Below, one piece after another: positions 1 to 7,842 of a stretch of 10,062 nt of DNA. The stretch is from assembly GCA_946482625.1 (NCBI GenBank), contig CAMLSH010000094.1:1-10062 (forward strand), read 5' to 3'. The stretch is from an uncultured Opitutaceae bacterium (GTDB taxonomy: Bacteria > Verrucomicrobiota > Verrucomicrobiae > Opitutales > Opitutaceae). The notes under the pieces were generated by a model that searched no databases, was not told the origin of the DNA, and saw only the letters and a program-made list of their open reading frames with translations. The first letter of the stretch is position 1. Every line of letters begins with the position of its first letter. The position numbers were made by a program, and so were the translations under genes.

Positions 1-1349
1 GACGCGTCTTGAAGGACGATGGTGTCGGCGGTGACGCCCACGCGATCGACCGGGGGTTCGTTGGCGCCGATGTGGACGAGGCCGCCGGGAAGGACGGTAC
101 GCTGGCGTCCATGCGAGAGGACGAAGAGCGACAGGGTGAAGCCGGGGGCGTGGGTGGTGGCGGTGTCGAGCGGGAGGCGCTGGATGGCTTTTTGGGCGAC
201 GAAGGCGAAGGGGTTTTTGGATACCTCGGGGGCGAGGCCGGCCGGGCCGATGAGAAAGGGGAGTTGTTCGGGAAGGAGTTTGTCGCCCTGGCGGGGATCG
301 TGGATGGGGCGGATGCGGAATTCGCTGTAGGCGTCGAGGATGTAGTCGAGCTGGTCGTGATCGCCGCAGGTGTAGGTCGGGACGGAGGGCAGCAGCGGTT
401 TTTCCCCGAAGTAGAAACGCATCAGGCGGGGCAGGTAGGCTTCGAGGGCGCGGCTTTCGGCGAGGCCGGTGCCGATGGCATTGGCCATGGCGACGGTGCC
501 GTGGCGGATGCATTGGACGAGGCCGGGGACGCCGGCGGTTTCGCGGTCGGTGGAGAAGACGACGGGATCGATGTGGGCGTCGTTGAGGCGGCGGTAGATG
601 ACGTCGACGGGTTCAAGACCGGCGATGGTTTTGAAATAGACGCGGTTATCGACGACGAGGAGATCGTCGCCGCGGGCGAGCGGGAGGCCCATTTTGCGGG
701 CGAGGAAACTATGCTCGGAGTAAAACGGATCCTGCGGACCGGCGGTGAGAATGACGACGGAGGCTTCGCCGCTTTCGCGCGGGGAGAGGTCGTGCAGCGC
801 GGCGAGGAGCTTGATGGGGAAATTGATGATGCTGTGGTAATCAGGGAGCGCGCCGTAGAGTTCGCCGGCTTCCTGGGAGAGGAAGCGGCGGTTTTGCACG
901 GCGTAACTGAGGCCGATGGGGGTGTTGGCGCGGGTGTCGGTGAAGAGCCAGCCGGTGTCGGTTTTGACGAGGTCGAAGCGGATGACGGTGGCGGGGTCGG
1001 CGCGTGTAGGGTCCAGGCGGAGACACGGACGGCGGTAGTAGGGATCGCCGAGGACGATCTCGGGCGGAAGAATGCCGGCCTGGAGGACTTCCTGGTTGTT
1101 ATAGACGTCGGCCAGGAGGGCGTTGACGAGGCGGGCGCGCTGGATGCAGGCGGCCTCAAGGGAGGCCCATTCGGCGGAGGGCAGGACGAGCGGGGCGGGC
1201 TCGAGGTGCCAGTAAGGGGCGTGTGGATGCGCGGCCTCCGGAGAGAGATCGGTTTGCCCGGCGTCGCGAATGAGCAGCTGCAAGCGGCTGCGGAGGGTGC
1301 GCAGTTGCGCCGGACGCAGGCGAGGCAGGCTGGAGGATTCGACGGACAT
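1..1349 (-). CDS. Circularly permuted type 2 ATP-grasp protein (DUF404/DUF407-like), 3' end outside window
   Basis: I translated this strand by hand: 449 codons are open from ATG at 1349 to the window edge with no stop. Residues that fit the circularly permuted ATP-grasp family: an N-terminal block around residues 69-102 (IQRARLVNALLADVY, then GILPPEIVLGDP), the block FDLVKTDTGW at 125-134, SEHSFLARKMG at 211-221, VDVIYRRLND at 248-257, GVPGLVQCIRHGTVAMANAIGTG around 273-295, and VLPGGLVHIG at 419-428. The family is predicted to be an ATP-dependent carboxylate-amine/peptide ligase, often encoded with, or fused to, an alpha-E (DUF403) domain and a transglutaminase-like protease. No substrate is established. 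Family domains are about 460-480 residues, so the ATP-grasp part is nearly complete here; whether an alpha-E domain follows lies outside the window. The start is the only ATG fitting the conserved N-terminus; no Shine-Dalgarno sequence precedes it. Family call is confident; biological role is unknown. Confidence 0.85.
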   Translation of the reverse strand, partial: MSVESSSLPRLRPAQLRTLRSRLQLLIRDAGQTDLSPEAAHPHAPYWHLEPAPLVLPSAEWASLEAACIQRARLVNALLADVYNNQEVLQAGILPPEIVLGDPYYRRPCLRLDPTRADPATVIRFDLVKTDTGWLFTDTRANTPIGLSYAVQNRRFLSQEAGELYGALPDYHSIINFPIKLLAALHDLSPRESGEASVVILTAGPQDPFYSEHSFLARKMGLPLARGDDLLVVDNRVYFKTIAGLEPVDVIYRRLNDAHIDPVVFSTDRETAGVPGLVQCIRHGTVAMANAIGTGLAESRALEAYLPRLMRFYFGEKPLLPSVPTYTCGDHDQLDYILDAYSEFRIRPIHDPRQGDKLLPEQLPFLIGPAGLAPEVSKNPFAFVAQKAIQRLPLDTATTHAPGFTLSLFVLSHGRQRTVLPGGLVHIGANEPPVDRVGVTADTIVLQDA

Positions 1350-1380
1350 GGGCGTGAGCGCGAGGGAATGGGCGCGGTTG

Positions 1381-1410
1381 CGCCGGGGCAAGCGCGTGCT
1401 TGGCCCGGCG
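1381..1410. repeat. GC-rich inverted repeat in divergent intergenic spacer
   Basis: The 13-base arms CGCCGGGGCAAGC (1381-1393) and GCTTGGCCCGGCG (1398-1410) are reverse complements at 12 of 13 positions, with a 4-base loop. The element lies in the 129-base gap between two divergent genes, 32 bases upstream of the ATP-grasp start. It has no T-tract, so it is unlikely to be an intrinsic terminator. It could be a REP-like dispersed palindrome or an operator for the divergent pair. No convincing -35/-10 pair was seen in the gap. Confidence 0.6.
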
Positions 1411-1478
1411 GCCGGTAGAAAAGAGTGGGCGTGGACGCGGGATTGTTGGTCAATAGGCGCTGAGAGCCGCGCTTACGG

Positions 1479-2990
1479 ATGATCTTTTTTAGAAAATTAC
1501 AGGAAGGCAGCCTGCTGTTAGCGATTATCGTGCCCGCGTGGTGGCTGGGAGCGTCGACGACGGGCGGGCAGTGGACGCTGCTATGGCTGGGCGCGCTGGC
1601 GTTGGCGGCTGGATACGCGGGGAAAGGCGCAGGGCTATGGTTTAGGGGCAATGGGACGGAGGGTGGAGTTGTTGACGAGGGCGATGGTTGGGGCGCGAAA
1701 ATTCCGGGGTTGGGACTGGCGGGACGTTGGTGCGTGGTGGCGGCGGTGCTTTTTCTCGGGTGGGTGCTCGTGCAGGCGTTGAACCCCTCGCACGGGTTGG
1801 TGCCGGCCTTCGGTCAGGCAGCGACGACGGTGGGCGGAATGCCGGCGGAGCTGGCGGAGCGTCCGCATGTGAGGTGGCTGCCGTCGGGGCTGGCGACGCC
1901 GTTTGGGAGGGTTGGGGGCGATGCGATACCCCATGGCAACGCGTGGCGGCAGCTGCTGGTGTTCGGGAGCGCGGCGTTACTGGGAGCGGGCGTGGTACTG
2001 ACGGTGGACAGGGCGGCGCGGGCGCGGCGGGCGTTGGAGTGGGGCGTGTTGCAAGGGGCGACGTTCTCGGCGGTGGCGCTGGCGCATAATCTTTCAGGCT
2101 CGGGGCTGACGTATTGGAAATACTACGACCCGGTGTACCGGCTGGGCGGGCCGCAGTTTCCGCACGACAATCAGCAGGTCGCTTATCAACTGCTGCTGCT
2201 GACGGTGGCGGTGGCGGCGTGTTTGGTGCGGGGACGGGTGGCGCCGTTTCCCGGGCTGACGGGGCGGCGGGGATGGCTGATCGCGGCGGCGGCGATCGTG
2301 TACGCGGCGACGGTGACGAGCCGGCCGCGTTCGGGGCTTTTACTGGGGACGTTGCTGGTCGTGGGTGCGCTGGCGTTGAAAGGCCGGCGTGCGCGGCCGG
2401 ATCGGCGGCGGCTCGTCGGCTGGGTGGCGTCGGGCGGCGTGATCGCACTGGGGCTGGCGGTGGTGACAGTAACGCCGTTGCGGGAGACGGTGGCGCGATT
2501 TGGCGAGTTATCCGACAGCCCATCGGCGCTTTTCACGGGAGGAAATTTCAGGCCGCTGCAGCATCGGGCGGGGTGGTTGATGGTTGAGGAGCGGCCGTGG
2601 GTGGGCTGGGGTGGCGGGAGTTACCTGTATTTGTCGCCGGTGTATTCGCGACGGGTGCCGGAATTGATGCAGGTGCTGCGCAGCCAGGGGCAGAATCGTC
2701 ACCCGGTGTTTCCGCATGCGGACGGGGACTGGCTGGAGTTTCTGGTGGAGTACGGCTTGCTCGGCACGGTGTTGCTGGCGACGAGCGTGGGGGCGTGGGC
2801 GGTATGGGTTCTGGCGCGTATCCGGCGGCTGGGCACGGTGGCGTCGGTGCTCGCGGCAGGGGTGGCGCTGGTGCTGGCGCAGGGGACGATCGATCCGGTG
2901 TTGCGGAACCCGGCGGTGCTGGGCGCGATGATTGCGGCTGCCTGGCTGGCGGTGGTGTTTCAGCGGATGGAGGAGGAGACGGACCAATGA
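1479..2990 (+). CDS. O-antigen ligase/polymerase-like membrane protein (Wzy_C/WaaL family)
   Basis: A 503-residue polytopic inner-membrane protein. Hydrophobic segments are seen near residues 11-27, 32-54, 84-101, 158-177, 188-202, 235-250, 264-280, 285-300, 312-332, 426-446, 453-469 and 476-494. The long hydrophilic stretch at about 335-425, between two membrane segments, matches the large periplasmic loop of the O-antigen ligase/Wzy_C family. It contains RAGWLMVEERPWVGWGGGSY (363-382) and HADGDWLEFLVEYGLLG (413-429), the latter resembling the family's H-x-x-x-D-x-L-x-x-x-x-E-x-G-x-x-G motif; SRPRSG (281-286) resembles the family's small Arg-containing motif. Members transfer or polymerise undecaprenyl-linked glycans, or act on exopolysaccharide or protein glycosylation. 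No glycosyltransferase genes lie nearby to decide the substrate. The ATG at 1479 starts just before the first hydrophobic segment. A second hydrophilic stretch at 103-157 is unusual for a short early loop. The gene stands alone, divergent from the ATP-grasp gene and convergent with the kinase. Confidence 0.82.
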   Translation: MIFFRKLQEGSLLLAIIVPAWWLGASTTGGQWTLLWLGALALAAGYAGKGAGLWFRGNGTEGGVVDEGDGWGAKIPGLGLAGRWCVVAAVLFLGWVLVQALNPSHGLVPAFGQAATTVGGMPAELAERPHVRWLPSGLATPFGRVGGDAIPHGNAWRQLLVFGSAALLGAGVVLTVDRAARARRALEWGVLQGATFSAVALAHNLSGSGLTYWKYYDPVYRLGGPQFPHDNQQVAYQLLLLTVAVAACLVRGRVAPFPGLTGRRGWLIAAAAIVYAATVTSRPRSGLLLGTLLVVGALALKGRRARPDRRRLVGWVASGGVIALGLAVVTVTPLRETVARFGELSDSPSALFTGGNFRPLQHRAGWLMVEERPWVGWGGGSYLYLSPVYSRRVPELMQVLRSQGQNRHPVFPHADGDWLEFLVEYGLLGTVLLATSVGAWAVWVLARIRRLGTVASVLAAGVALVLAQGTIDPVLRNPAVLGAMIAAAWLAVVFQRMEEETDQ

Positions 2991-3063
2991 CCAATGGGAA
3001 GGCGGGCTACGGTGGTTGGGGGGTGGGGGCGAGTTCGGAGACGCCGTGGATTCGTAATCGTTC
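2991..3063. other. Convergent intergenic spacer with G-rich run
   Basis: This 73-base gap separates the stop codons of two converging genes. It contains a G-rich run at 3011-3029 with tracts of 2, 2, 6 and 5 Gs. No clear stem plus T-tract terminator was found for either gene. Confidence 0.5.
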
Positions 3064-6033
3064 TTACTGCTTCTTGGTTTCCTTTGGGGCGAGGCAGGCT
3101 TGGAGGGCGAGTTGGAGGACTTGGGGGGTGAAGGGTTTTTCCAGGATGTGATCGACCTTGAGGTTGCGGAGTTCGGTGAGCTCGTGGTCGGCGAGGCGGC
3201 CGCTGGCGACGAGGATCTTGCCCGGGTAATGGGCGGCGCGCAGGCGGCGGGCGATCTCGATGCCGTTGAGGCCGGGCAGATCGAGGTCGAGCATGACGAG
3301 GTCGTAGTCGGCGCGGCTGGCGAGATGGCGCGCGGCCTCGGCGCCGTGGGCGAGGTGGGTAACGTCGTGACGCAGGCGGCGCAGGGCGACGGTGAGGGTG
3401 CGGGCGACGAGTTCGTCGTCCTCGACGAGCAGTATCCGATGACCGGCGACGGGGCGGGCGCCCGGGGCGGCGGTGTCGGCGGGGACTATCGACGGCGGGG
3501 CGATGACGGGGAGCCAGAGCTGAAAGGTGCTGCCTTTGTCGGGCGTGGAGGTGACGGCGATCTTGCCGCCGATGCGGTTGACGAGGTGCCAGACGGTGGC
3601 GAGGCCGAGGCCGGTGCCTTTGCCGACCTCCTTGGTGGTGTAGAATGGCTCGAAGATGCGTTCCTGCACTTCACGGGTCATACCGAGGCCGTTGTCCTGT
3701 ACGGAGAGGCCGATCCAGCCGAGGGTGGGGCGGTCGGTGACGGGCGCGGGGCCATTGTCGGGGGCGGATTTGAGTCCGGTAGCCTGGACGCGGATACGCG
3801 GCTGCCACGAGGCGGGGGAGGCGCGCTCAAGTTTCTCCATGAGCGTGTCGCGGGCGTTGAGGAGGAGGTTGAGGACGATCTGGTGGAGGTCGGTGGCGTT
3901 GAGATAGAGCGGGGTCAGGTGAGCGGGAATCTCGACGGCGATTTCGATGCGGCGGTCGATCGTGGCGCGGACGAGATCGAGGTTGGCCTTGATGAGGGCG
4001 GGGAGCTGGATGATTTCGTCGCCGGTGTCGGAGCGGCGTCCGAAGGCGAGGAGGCGGCGGGTGAGGTCGGCTCCTCGCTGGGCGGCGTGGGCGATGGTGC
4101 GCAGCTCGAGGAGGAGATGCGGGTGGCCGCGGAGTTCGTCGGCGAGGAGTTCGGTCTTGAGGAGGACGGGGGTGAGGAGGTTGTTGAATTCGTGGGCGAT
4201 GCCGCCGACGAGTTCGCCGATGGCGCGGAGTTTGCGGCCTTGGGCGACCTCGGCGTCGATCTGTTTTCGCTCGGTGATGTCCTCGGCGAGGTAGCAGACC
4301 TGCGGGCGGGCCTCGGCGCCGGCGCCGCCGAGCGGGATGAGCGTGATGGCGTAGTGGCGATTCAATGACGGGAGATGGCGCTCGATGCGGAAATTGTCGG
4401 CGCGCTGGTTGGCGTCTTGAAAAAGGGCGGTCCAGAACGTGACGACGGCGGCGGGCAGATCGAGTTCGCCGAGGAGGCGGCCGGCGAGAGGCGTGGAGTC
4501 GAGGCCGAGGAGGCGGGCGGTGCCGGGGTTGGCGGAGATGAAGAGGAAGGAATCGCCGGCGGCTTCGACGACGCCCATGGCGTTGGGGGCGTTTTCGTAA
4601 AGGGCGAGAAGGAGTTGGTCACGGGCGCGGAGGCGTTCCTCGGCGGTGATGAGGCGGGTGATGTCCTGGATGGTGCCGAAAAGGCGGGAGACGCGGCCGT
4701 CGGGTTCGCGTTCGGCGCGGACCGTGACATGGGCGATTTTCCGGTGACCGGTGCGAGGCGAGAGCGTGAGCGTGAGTTCGCACGGGGAGCCGACCAAGAG
4801 GGATTCGCGGACGGAGCGGTGGGTGGCCGAACGCTCGGAGGCGGGGATGAGTGTGAGCAGTCGGAGGTAGGTGAGCGGGCCGCGCGCGGGATCGCGTTCG
4901 AGGATGCGCAGGGTTTCGGCGGAGCAGTCGATGCGGCGGTGATCGAGATCGAAGCTCCAGTGACCGACGTGGGCGATCTGCTGGGCCTCGGCGAGAATCG
5001 CTTCCTGCCGGGTGAGCAGCCCGGTTTGGGCGGCGAGACGGTGGCGAAGCGCGCGCTGCCGCAGGAGGCCCCACAACGTGAGCAGTGAGGCGAGCGCGAG
5101 AGCGATGGCGACGTAGGTGACGACCTGTTCGCGCGTGAAGACCGGGGAATCGAAGCGGCCGTACCACTTGCGGTAGATTTCATCGAATTCGCCGGTGCGG
5201 TGAAGGATGGCGAGGCCCTCGTTGAGTCGGGCGAGGAGACGGGCGTCGCCTTTGTGGACGGCGAAACAATGCTGCACGTCGTATCCATCGAACGGATCGC
5301 CGAGGGTACGAACGTTTTCCAGGCGATCGAGTTCGATGAGCGAGAGGGCGGTGAGCCGGGAGGAGAAAACTGCGTCGTGCCGGCCTTCCGCGATCAGGCG
5401 GAGCGCCTCGCGCACGGAGCTGATGTAGGTGACGTTTTTCGGGACGATCTGGTGGTCCGCGAAGAATTTCTCCCCGATGCTGCCGTGGCCGACGATGAGG
5501 ACGCTGGCGTTGGCGAGGTCGGCGATCTTTCTAAAGCGGGCACCGCCGTTGCGCACGAAGACGGCGCCTTGGAGGTCCATGTAAGGGACGGAAAAGTCGG
5601 CGAACCGCTCGCGGCCGGGGCCGGGGCTGTAGGCTTGGAGGAGATCAAATTCGCCAGCCTCGAAACGCGCGTGGATCTCGGTAGCGGGCGCGAGGACTCG
5701 TTCGATTTTGAAATTCATGACGCGCGCCACGGCATCGAGAAGATCGACTGAAAAGCCCTCGGCGCGTCCCTGCGGGCCTGGATAGGAAAGAGGAAAACTG
5801 TCGCTGACAGCGCCGGTGACGAGCGGAAGCGGGGCGGGTTTTTCGACGGTGGGGCGAGCCAGCAAGAACGGGGTGGCGAGGGAAAAGGCCAGGCAGCCGC
5901 CCAGTCTGTGAAGAGCTGCGGACCGCCAAAGAGGGAAAGAAAGAAAACGCGGAAGCACGCGGAGTCGGGGTGCAGTGCGAGGTGAGGCAGAGGCGAAGAT
6001 GCCGTGGGCCGGGATCACTGCAACTCTCGTCAT
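3064..6033 (-). CDS. Hybrid sensor histidine kinase: periplasmic SBP_bac_3 sensor, two PAS, HisKA, HATPase, REC
   Basis: 989 residues, BvgS-like. In order: a signal-like hydrophobic stretch about 44-60; a periplasmic family-3 solute-binding (Venus flytrap) domain about 68-293 with GFSVDLLDAVARVM (93-106), ADFSVPYMDLQGAVFVR (145-161) and a typical end GEFDEIYRKWYG (281-292); one TM about 304-324; two PAS domains about 345-460 and 470-590, each ending in a D-I-T motif; a histidine kinase dimerisation domain with phospho-acceptor His614 (GGIAHEFNN); an ATPase domain with N-box Asn722/Asn726, G1 DNGLGM (780-785), F-box FEPFYTT (794-800) and G2 GKGTGLGL (804-811); and a C-terminal receiver with Asp872/Asp873, phospho-acceptor Asp916 and Lys966. 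All catalytic residues are present. There is no HPt domain, so phosphotransfer must use another protein or feed back on the kinase. No separate response regulator is adjacent. The start is uncertain: the ATG at 6033 gives a 40-residue lead before the hydrophobic segment; GTG at 5958 (Val26) would give a more normal signal peptide. No Shine-Dalgarno sequence supports either. Confidence 0.93.
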   Translation of the reverse strand: MTRVAVIPAHGIFASASPRTAPRLRVLPRFLSFPLWRSAALHRLGGCLAFSLATPFLLARPTVEKPAPLPLVTGAVSDSFPLSYPGPQGRAEGFSVDLLDAVARVMNFKIERVLAPATEIHARFEAGEFDLLQAYSPGPGRERFADFSVPYMDLQGAVFVRNGGARFRKIADLANASVLIVGHGSIGEKFFADHQIVPKNVTYISSVREALRLIAEGRHDAVFSSRLTALSLIELDRLENVRTLGDPFDGYDVQHCFAVHKGDARLLARLNEGLAILHRTGEFDEIYRKWYGRFDSPVFTREQVVTYVAIALALASLLTLWGLLRQRALRHRLAAQTGLLTRQEAILAEAQQIAHVGHWSFDLDHRRIDCSAETLRILERDPARGPLTYLRLLTLIPASERSATHRSVRESLLVGSPCELTLTLSPRTGHRKIAHVTVRAEREPDGRVSRLFGTIQDITRLITAEERLRARDQLLLALYENAPNAMGVVEAAGDSFLFISANPGTARLLGLDSTPLAGRLLGELDLPAAVVTFWTALFQDANQRADNFRIERHLPSLNRHYAITLIPLGGAGAEARPQVCYLAEDITERKQIDAEVAQGRKLRAIGELVGGIAHEFNNLLTPVLLKTELLADELRGHPHLLLELRTIAHAAQRGADLTRRLLAFGRRSDTGDEIIQLPALIKANLDLVRATIDRRIEIAVEIPAHLTPLYLNATDLHQIVLNLLLNARDTLMEKLERASPASWQPRIRVQATGLKSAPDNGPAPVTDRPTLGWIGLSVQDNGLGMTREVQERIFEPFYTTKEVGKGTGLGLATVWHLVNRIGGKIAVTSTPDKGSTFQLWLPVIAPPSIVPADTAAPGARPVAGHRILLVEDDELVARTLTVALRRLRHDVTHLAHGAEAARHLASRADYDLVMLDLDLPGLNGIEIARRLRAAHYPGKILVASGRLADHELTELRNLKVDHILEKPFTPQVLQLALQACLAPKETKKQ

Positions 6034-6168
6034 CGGCGCGGCGGGAGACGTTTACCCTAACGATTGCGCGAGGTGGGATCAGGAAATTTTCGGATGCGCT
6101 TTGCAGCGCGGGACCGTCCGGTGGCGGCGGGGTTGCGCGGGCATGGGGACTGCTGGCAGAGCGGCCTT

Positions 6169-7113
6169 ATGAACCGTCGTCGTTTTCTGGCTGATACCGC
6201 TGCGGTGGCAGCGTTGGCGTTGATGTTTCGTTCTAACAGCTTGCTCGCGCAGACGCCGCCGGTGTCAGCGGGGTCGGATGCGGTGGTGCCGACGAAATTC
6301 GTGCCGCTGCGGAGGAACGTCGGGATTTTTAACGGAAGCGGCGGCACGATCGGCTGGTTGGCGTCGGCGGAGGCGCTGGCGGTGGTGGACACGCAGTTTC
6401 CCGCGACGGCGGCGATCTGTCTGGCGGGCTTGCCGGAGCGCGGGGAGCGGTTGATCGATGTGCTGATCAATACGCATCATCACGGCGATCACACGGCGGG
6501 GAATGCGGTGTTTCGTCCGGTGGCGAAGAACCATGTAGCGCACGAGAATGTGCCGGAGCTGATGCGGGCGCGTGCGATCCAGGACAAGAAGCCGGTGGAG
6601 AATCTGGTGATCGCGGACACGACTTTTGCGGAGAACTGGAAAATGGAGTTGGGCGACGAGGTGGTGAGCGCGCGGTACTTCGGCGCCGCGCACACAAAGG
6701 GGGATATCGTGGTGCATTTCGAGAAGGCGAACGTCGTTCATTTGGGCGATCTGTTGTTCAACCGGCTCTATCCGGTGATCGACCGGCCGGGCGGCGCGAG
6801 CATTGCCGGCTGGATACGCGTGTTGGAAGCGATCGCGAAGGAGTACCCGGCGGACGCGATTTTCGTGGGCGGGCACGGGAACCCGAAGTTCGGGGTGACG
6901 CTCAGGCGGGATGAGCTCGGGGTGTTTCGCGATTATCTGAGTGGACTACTGGCGCACACAGAGCGGGAGATCGCGGCCGGGAAATCGAAGGGCGAGGTCG
7001 CGACGCTGGAGAACCTGCCGGGCTTTGCGGATTTTCATCAGGCGCGGCCGAACCGGCTGCCGGCGAATCTGGGCGTGGCGTATGATGAGCTGACGGTGGG
7101 CGCGGTGAAATGA
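6169..7113 (+). CDS. Tat-exported metallo-beta-lactamase-fold hydrolase
   Basis: 314 residues. The N-terminus is a twin-arginine signal (NRRRFL at 2-7, then hydrophobic AAVAALALMF, probable cleavage after LLAQ at about 28), so the folded metalloprotein is probably exported to the periplasm. The metal ligands of the metallo-beta-lactamase fold are all visible: H-x-H-x-D-H at 103-108 (HHHGDH), His175 in GAAHTKGD, Asp194 in HLGDLL and His236 in GGHGNP. This predicts a dinuclear zinc hydrolase; the substrate cannot be told from sequence, and there is no reason to call it an antibiotic resistance enzyme. An in-frame upstream TTG at 6064 would add 35 residues ahead of the Tat motif; I chose the ATG at 6169 because it puts the RR motif at the extreme N-terminus. 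The gene is divergent from the hybrid kinase across 135 bases and may share a transcript with the HAD gene 93 bases downstream. Confidence 0.9.
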   Translation: MNRRRFLADTAAVAALALMFRSNSLLAQTPPVSAGSDAVVPTKFVPLRRNVGIFNGSGGTIGWLASAEALAVVDTQFPATAAICLAGLPERGERLIDVLINTHHHGDHTAGNAVFRPVAKNHVAHENVPELMRARAIQDKKPVENLVIADTTFAENWKMELGDEVVSARYFGAAHTKGDIVVHFEKANVVHLGDLLFNRLYPVIDRPGGASIAGWIRVLEAIAKEYPADAIFVGGHGNPKFGVTLRRDELGVFRDYLSGLLAHTEREIAAGKSKGEVATLENLPGFADFHQARPNRLPANLGVAYDELTVGAVK

Positions 7114-7206
7114 GAGATCGCGGAAACACGGAAGAGCGAAATTGCTGAAGCGAAAGAAAGGCGGGGTTGCCAGAGGCGGCGCGTGCACGTGAGATGGTAG
7201 CTGCTC

Positions 7207-7806
7207 ATGCAACTCGATATTCCTGCAGGCGATTTTGACGGCTATGTTTTCGATCTGGATGGCACGCTCATCGACACGATGCCGCTGCACTTCATCGCGT
7301 GGAGCGAGGCGATGAAACGGGCGGGACTGCCAGTCCCACTCAGCGAGGATTTGTTTTATTCGCTCGGCGGCGTGCCGACGCGGCGGGTGGCGGAGATTTT
7401 TGGCGAGCATTATCAGCTGCCGCTGAATGCGGACGCGGTGTCGCACGTGAAAGAAGCGCTCTATCTGGAGCGAATTGCGCAGGTGGAGCGGATCGAGGCG
7501 GTGGTGGCGTTTGCTCGGAAGGTCGCGAAGACGAAACCGGTGGCGATCGCGACGGGCGGTCAGCCGGAGATCGCGTTGCCCGCGCTGCGGGCGGCCGGGC
7601 TGGACGATATTTTCAAGGTCGTGATCACGCCGAACGATGTGCCACCGGGTCGGGGGAAACCGGAGCCGGATATGTTCGTGCTCGCGGCGCAGCGGATCGG
7701 CGTCGATCCGAAGAAGTGCCTGGCGTTTGAAGATGCGGAGCCCGGGATCAAGGCGGCGCTCGCGGCGGGAATGAAAGTCGTGCGGGTGGCGAGCCGGGTG
7801 GTGTGA
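7207..7806 (+). CDS. HAD-superfamily sugar-phosphate phosphatase, YqaB/beta-phosphoglucomutase-like
   Basis: 199 residues, a normal length for subfamily IA HAD enzymes. Motif I is FDLDGTLIDT (15-24) with nucleophile Asp16 and acid/base Asp18; motif II is Thr116 in AIATGG; motif III is Lys151 in GRGKPEPD; motif IV is Glu175-Asp176 in FEDAEPG. An alpha-helical cap follows motif I (about 25-90). Overall wording, including MPLHFIAWSEAM after motif I and the FEDAEPGIKAALAAGM ending, is closest to YqaB-type phosphatases and beta-phosphoglucomutases. It likely acts in the cytoplasm on a small phosphosugar; phosphatase versus mutase activity cannot be decided by eye. The ATG at 7207 places motif I at the usual distance from the N-terminus; only a weak purine stretch (GAGATGG) precedes it. 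It may be co-transcribed with the upstream metallohydrolase and with the small membrane protein 36 bases downstream. Confidence 0.88.
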   Translation: MQLDIPAGDFDGYVFDLDGTLIDTMPLHFIAWSEAMKRAGLPVPLSEDLFYSLGGVPTRRVAEIFGEHYQLPLNADAVSHVKEALYLERIAQVERIEAVVAFARKVAKTKPVAIATGGQPEIALPALRAAGLDDIFKVVITPNDVPPGRGKPEPDMFVLAAQRIGVDPKKCLAFEDAEPGIKAALAAGMKVVRVASRVV

Positions 7807-7842
7807 GGGGCGAGCGCGGAACTGAATATCGGATTGAGAACG

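Noticed and set aside
9..1418. 469-codon open frame on the plus strand, and another on the minus strand at 422-1651
   Set aside because: Both are shadows of the ATP-grasp gene, caused by its strong GC bias at third codon positions. Their translations are low-complexity (Gly/Glu/Asp/Ala-rich or Pro/Ser-rich) with no domain pattern, while the minus frame from 1349 matches a known family throughout.
2987..3151. 54-codon frame whose ATG overlaps the ligase stop (ATGA)
   Set aside because: The stop-start overlap is tempting as translational coupling, but the frame runs over the G-rich spacer and antisense into the conserved end of the kinase, and its product is Gly/Trp/Arg-rich without recognisable features.
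3100..4368. 422-codon plus-strand frame opposite the hybrid kinase
   Set aside because: It is Gly/Glu/Ala/Val-rich antisense shadow of kinase and receiver domains whose catalytic motifs are all intact on the minus strand.
6064..6168. N-terminal extension of the metallohydrolase from a TTG start
   Set aside because: It would place the twin-arginine motif 37 residues in and add a segment with no character; the ATG at 6169 gives a standard Tat signal.
6169..7113. Antibiotic-resistance beta-lactamase
   Set aside because: The metallo-beta-lactamase fold is shared by many unrelated hydrolases; the metal ligands show the fold, not the substrate, and nothing nearby indicates resistance.
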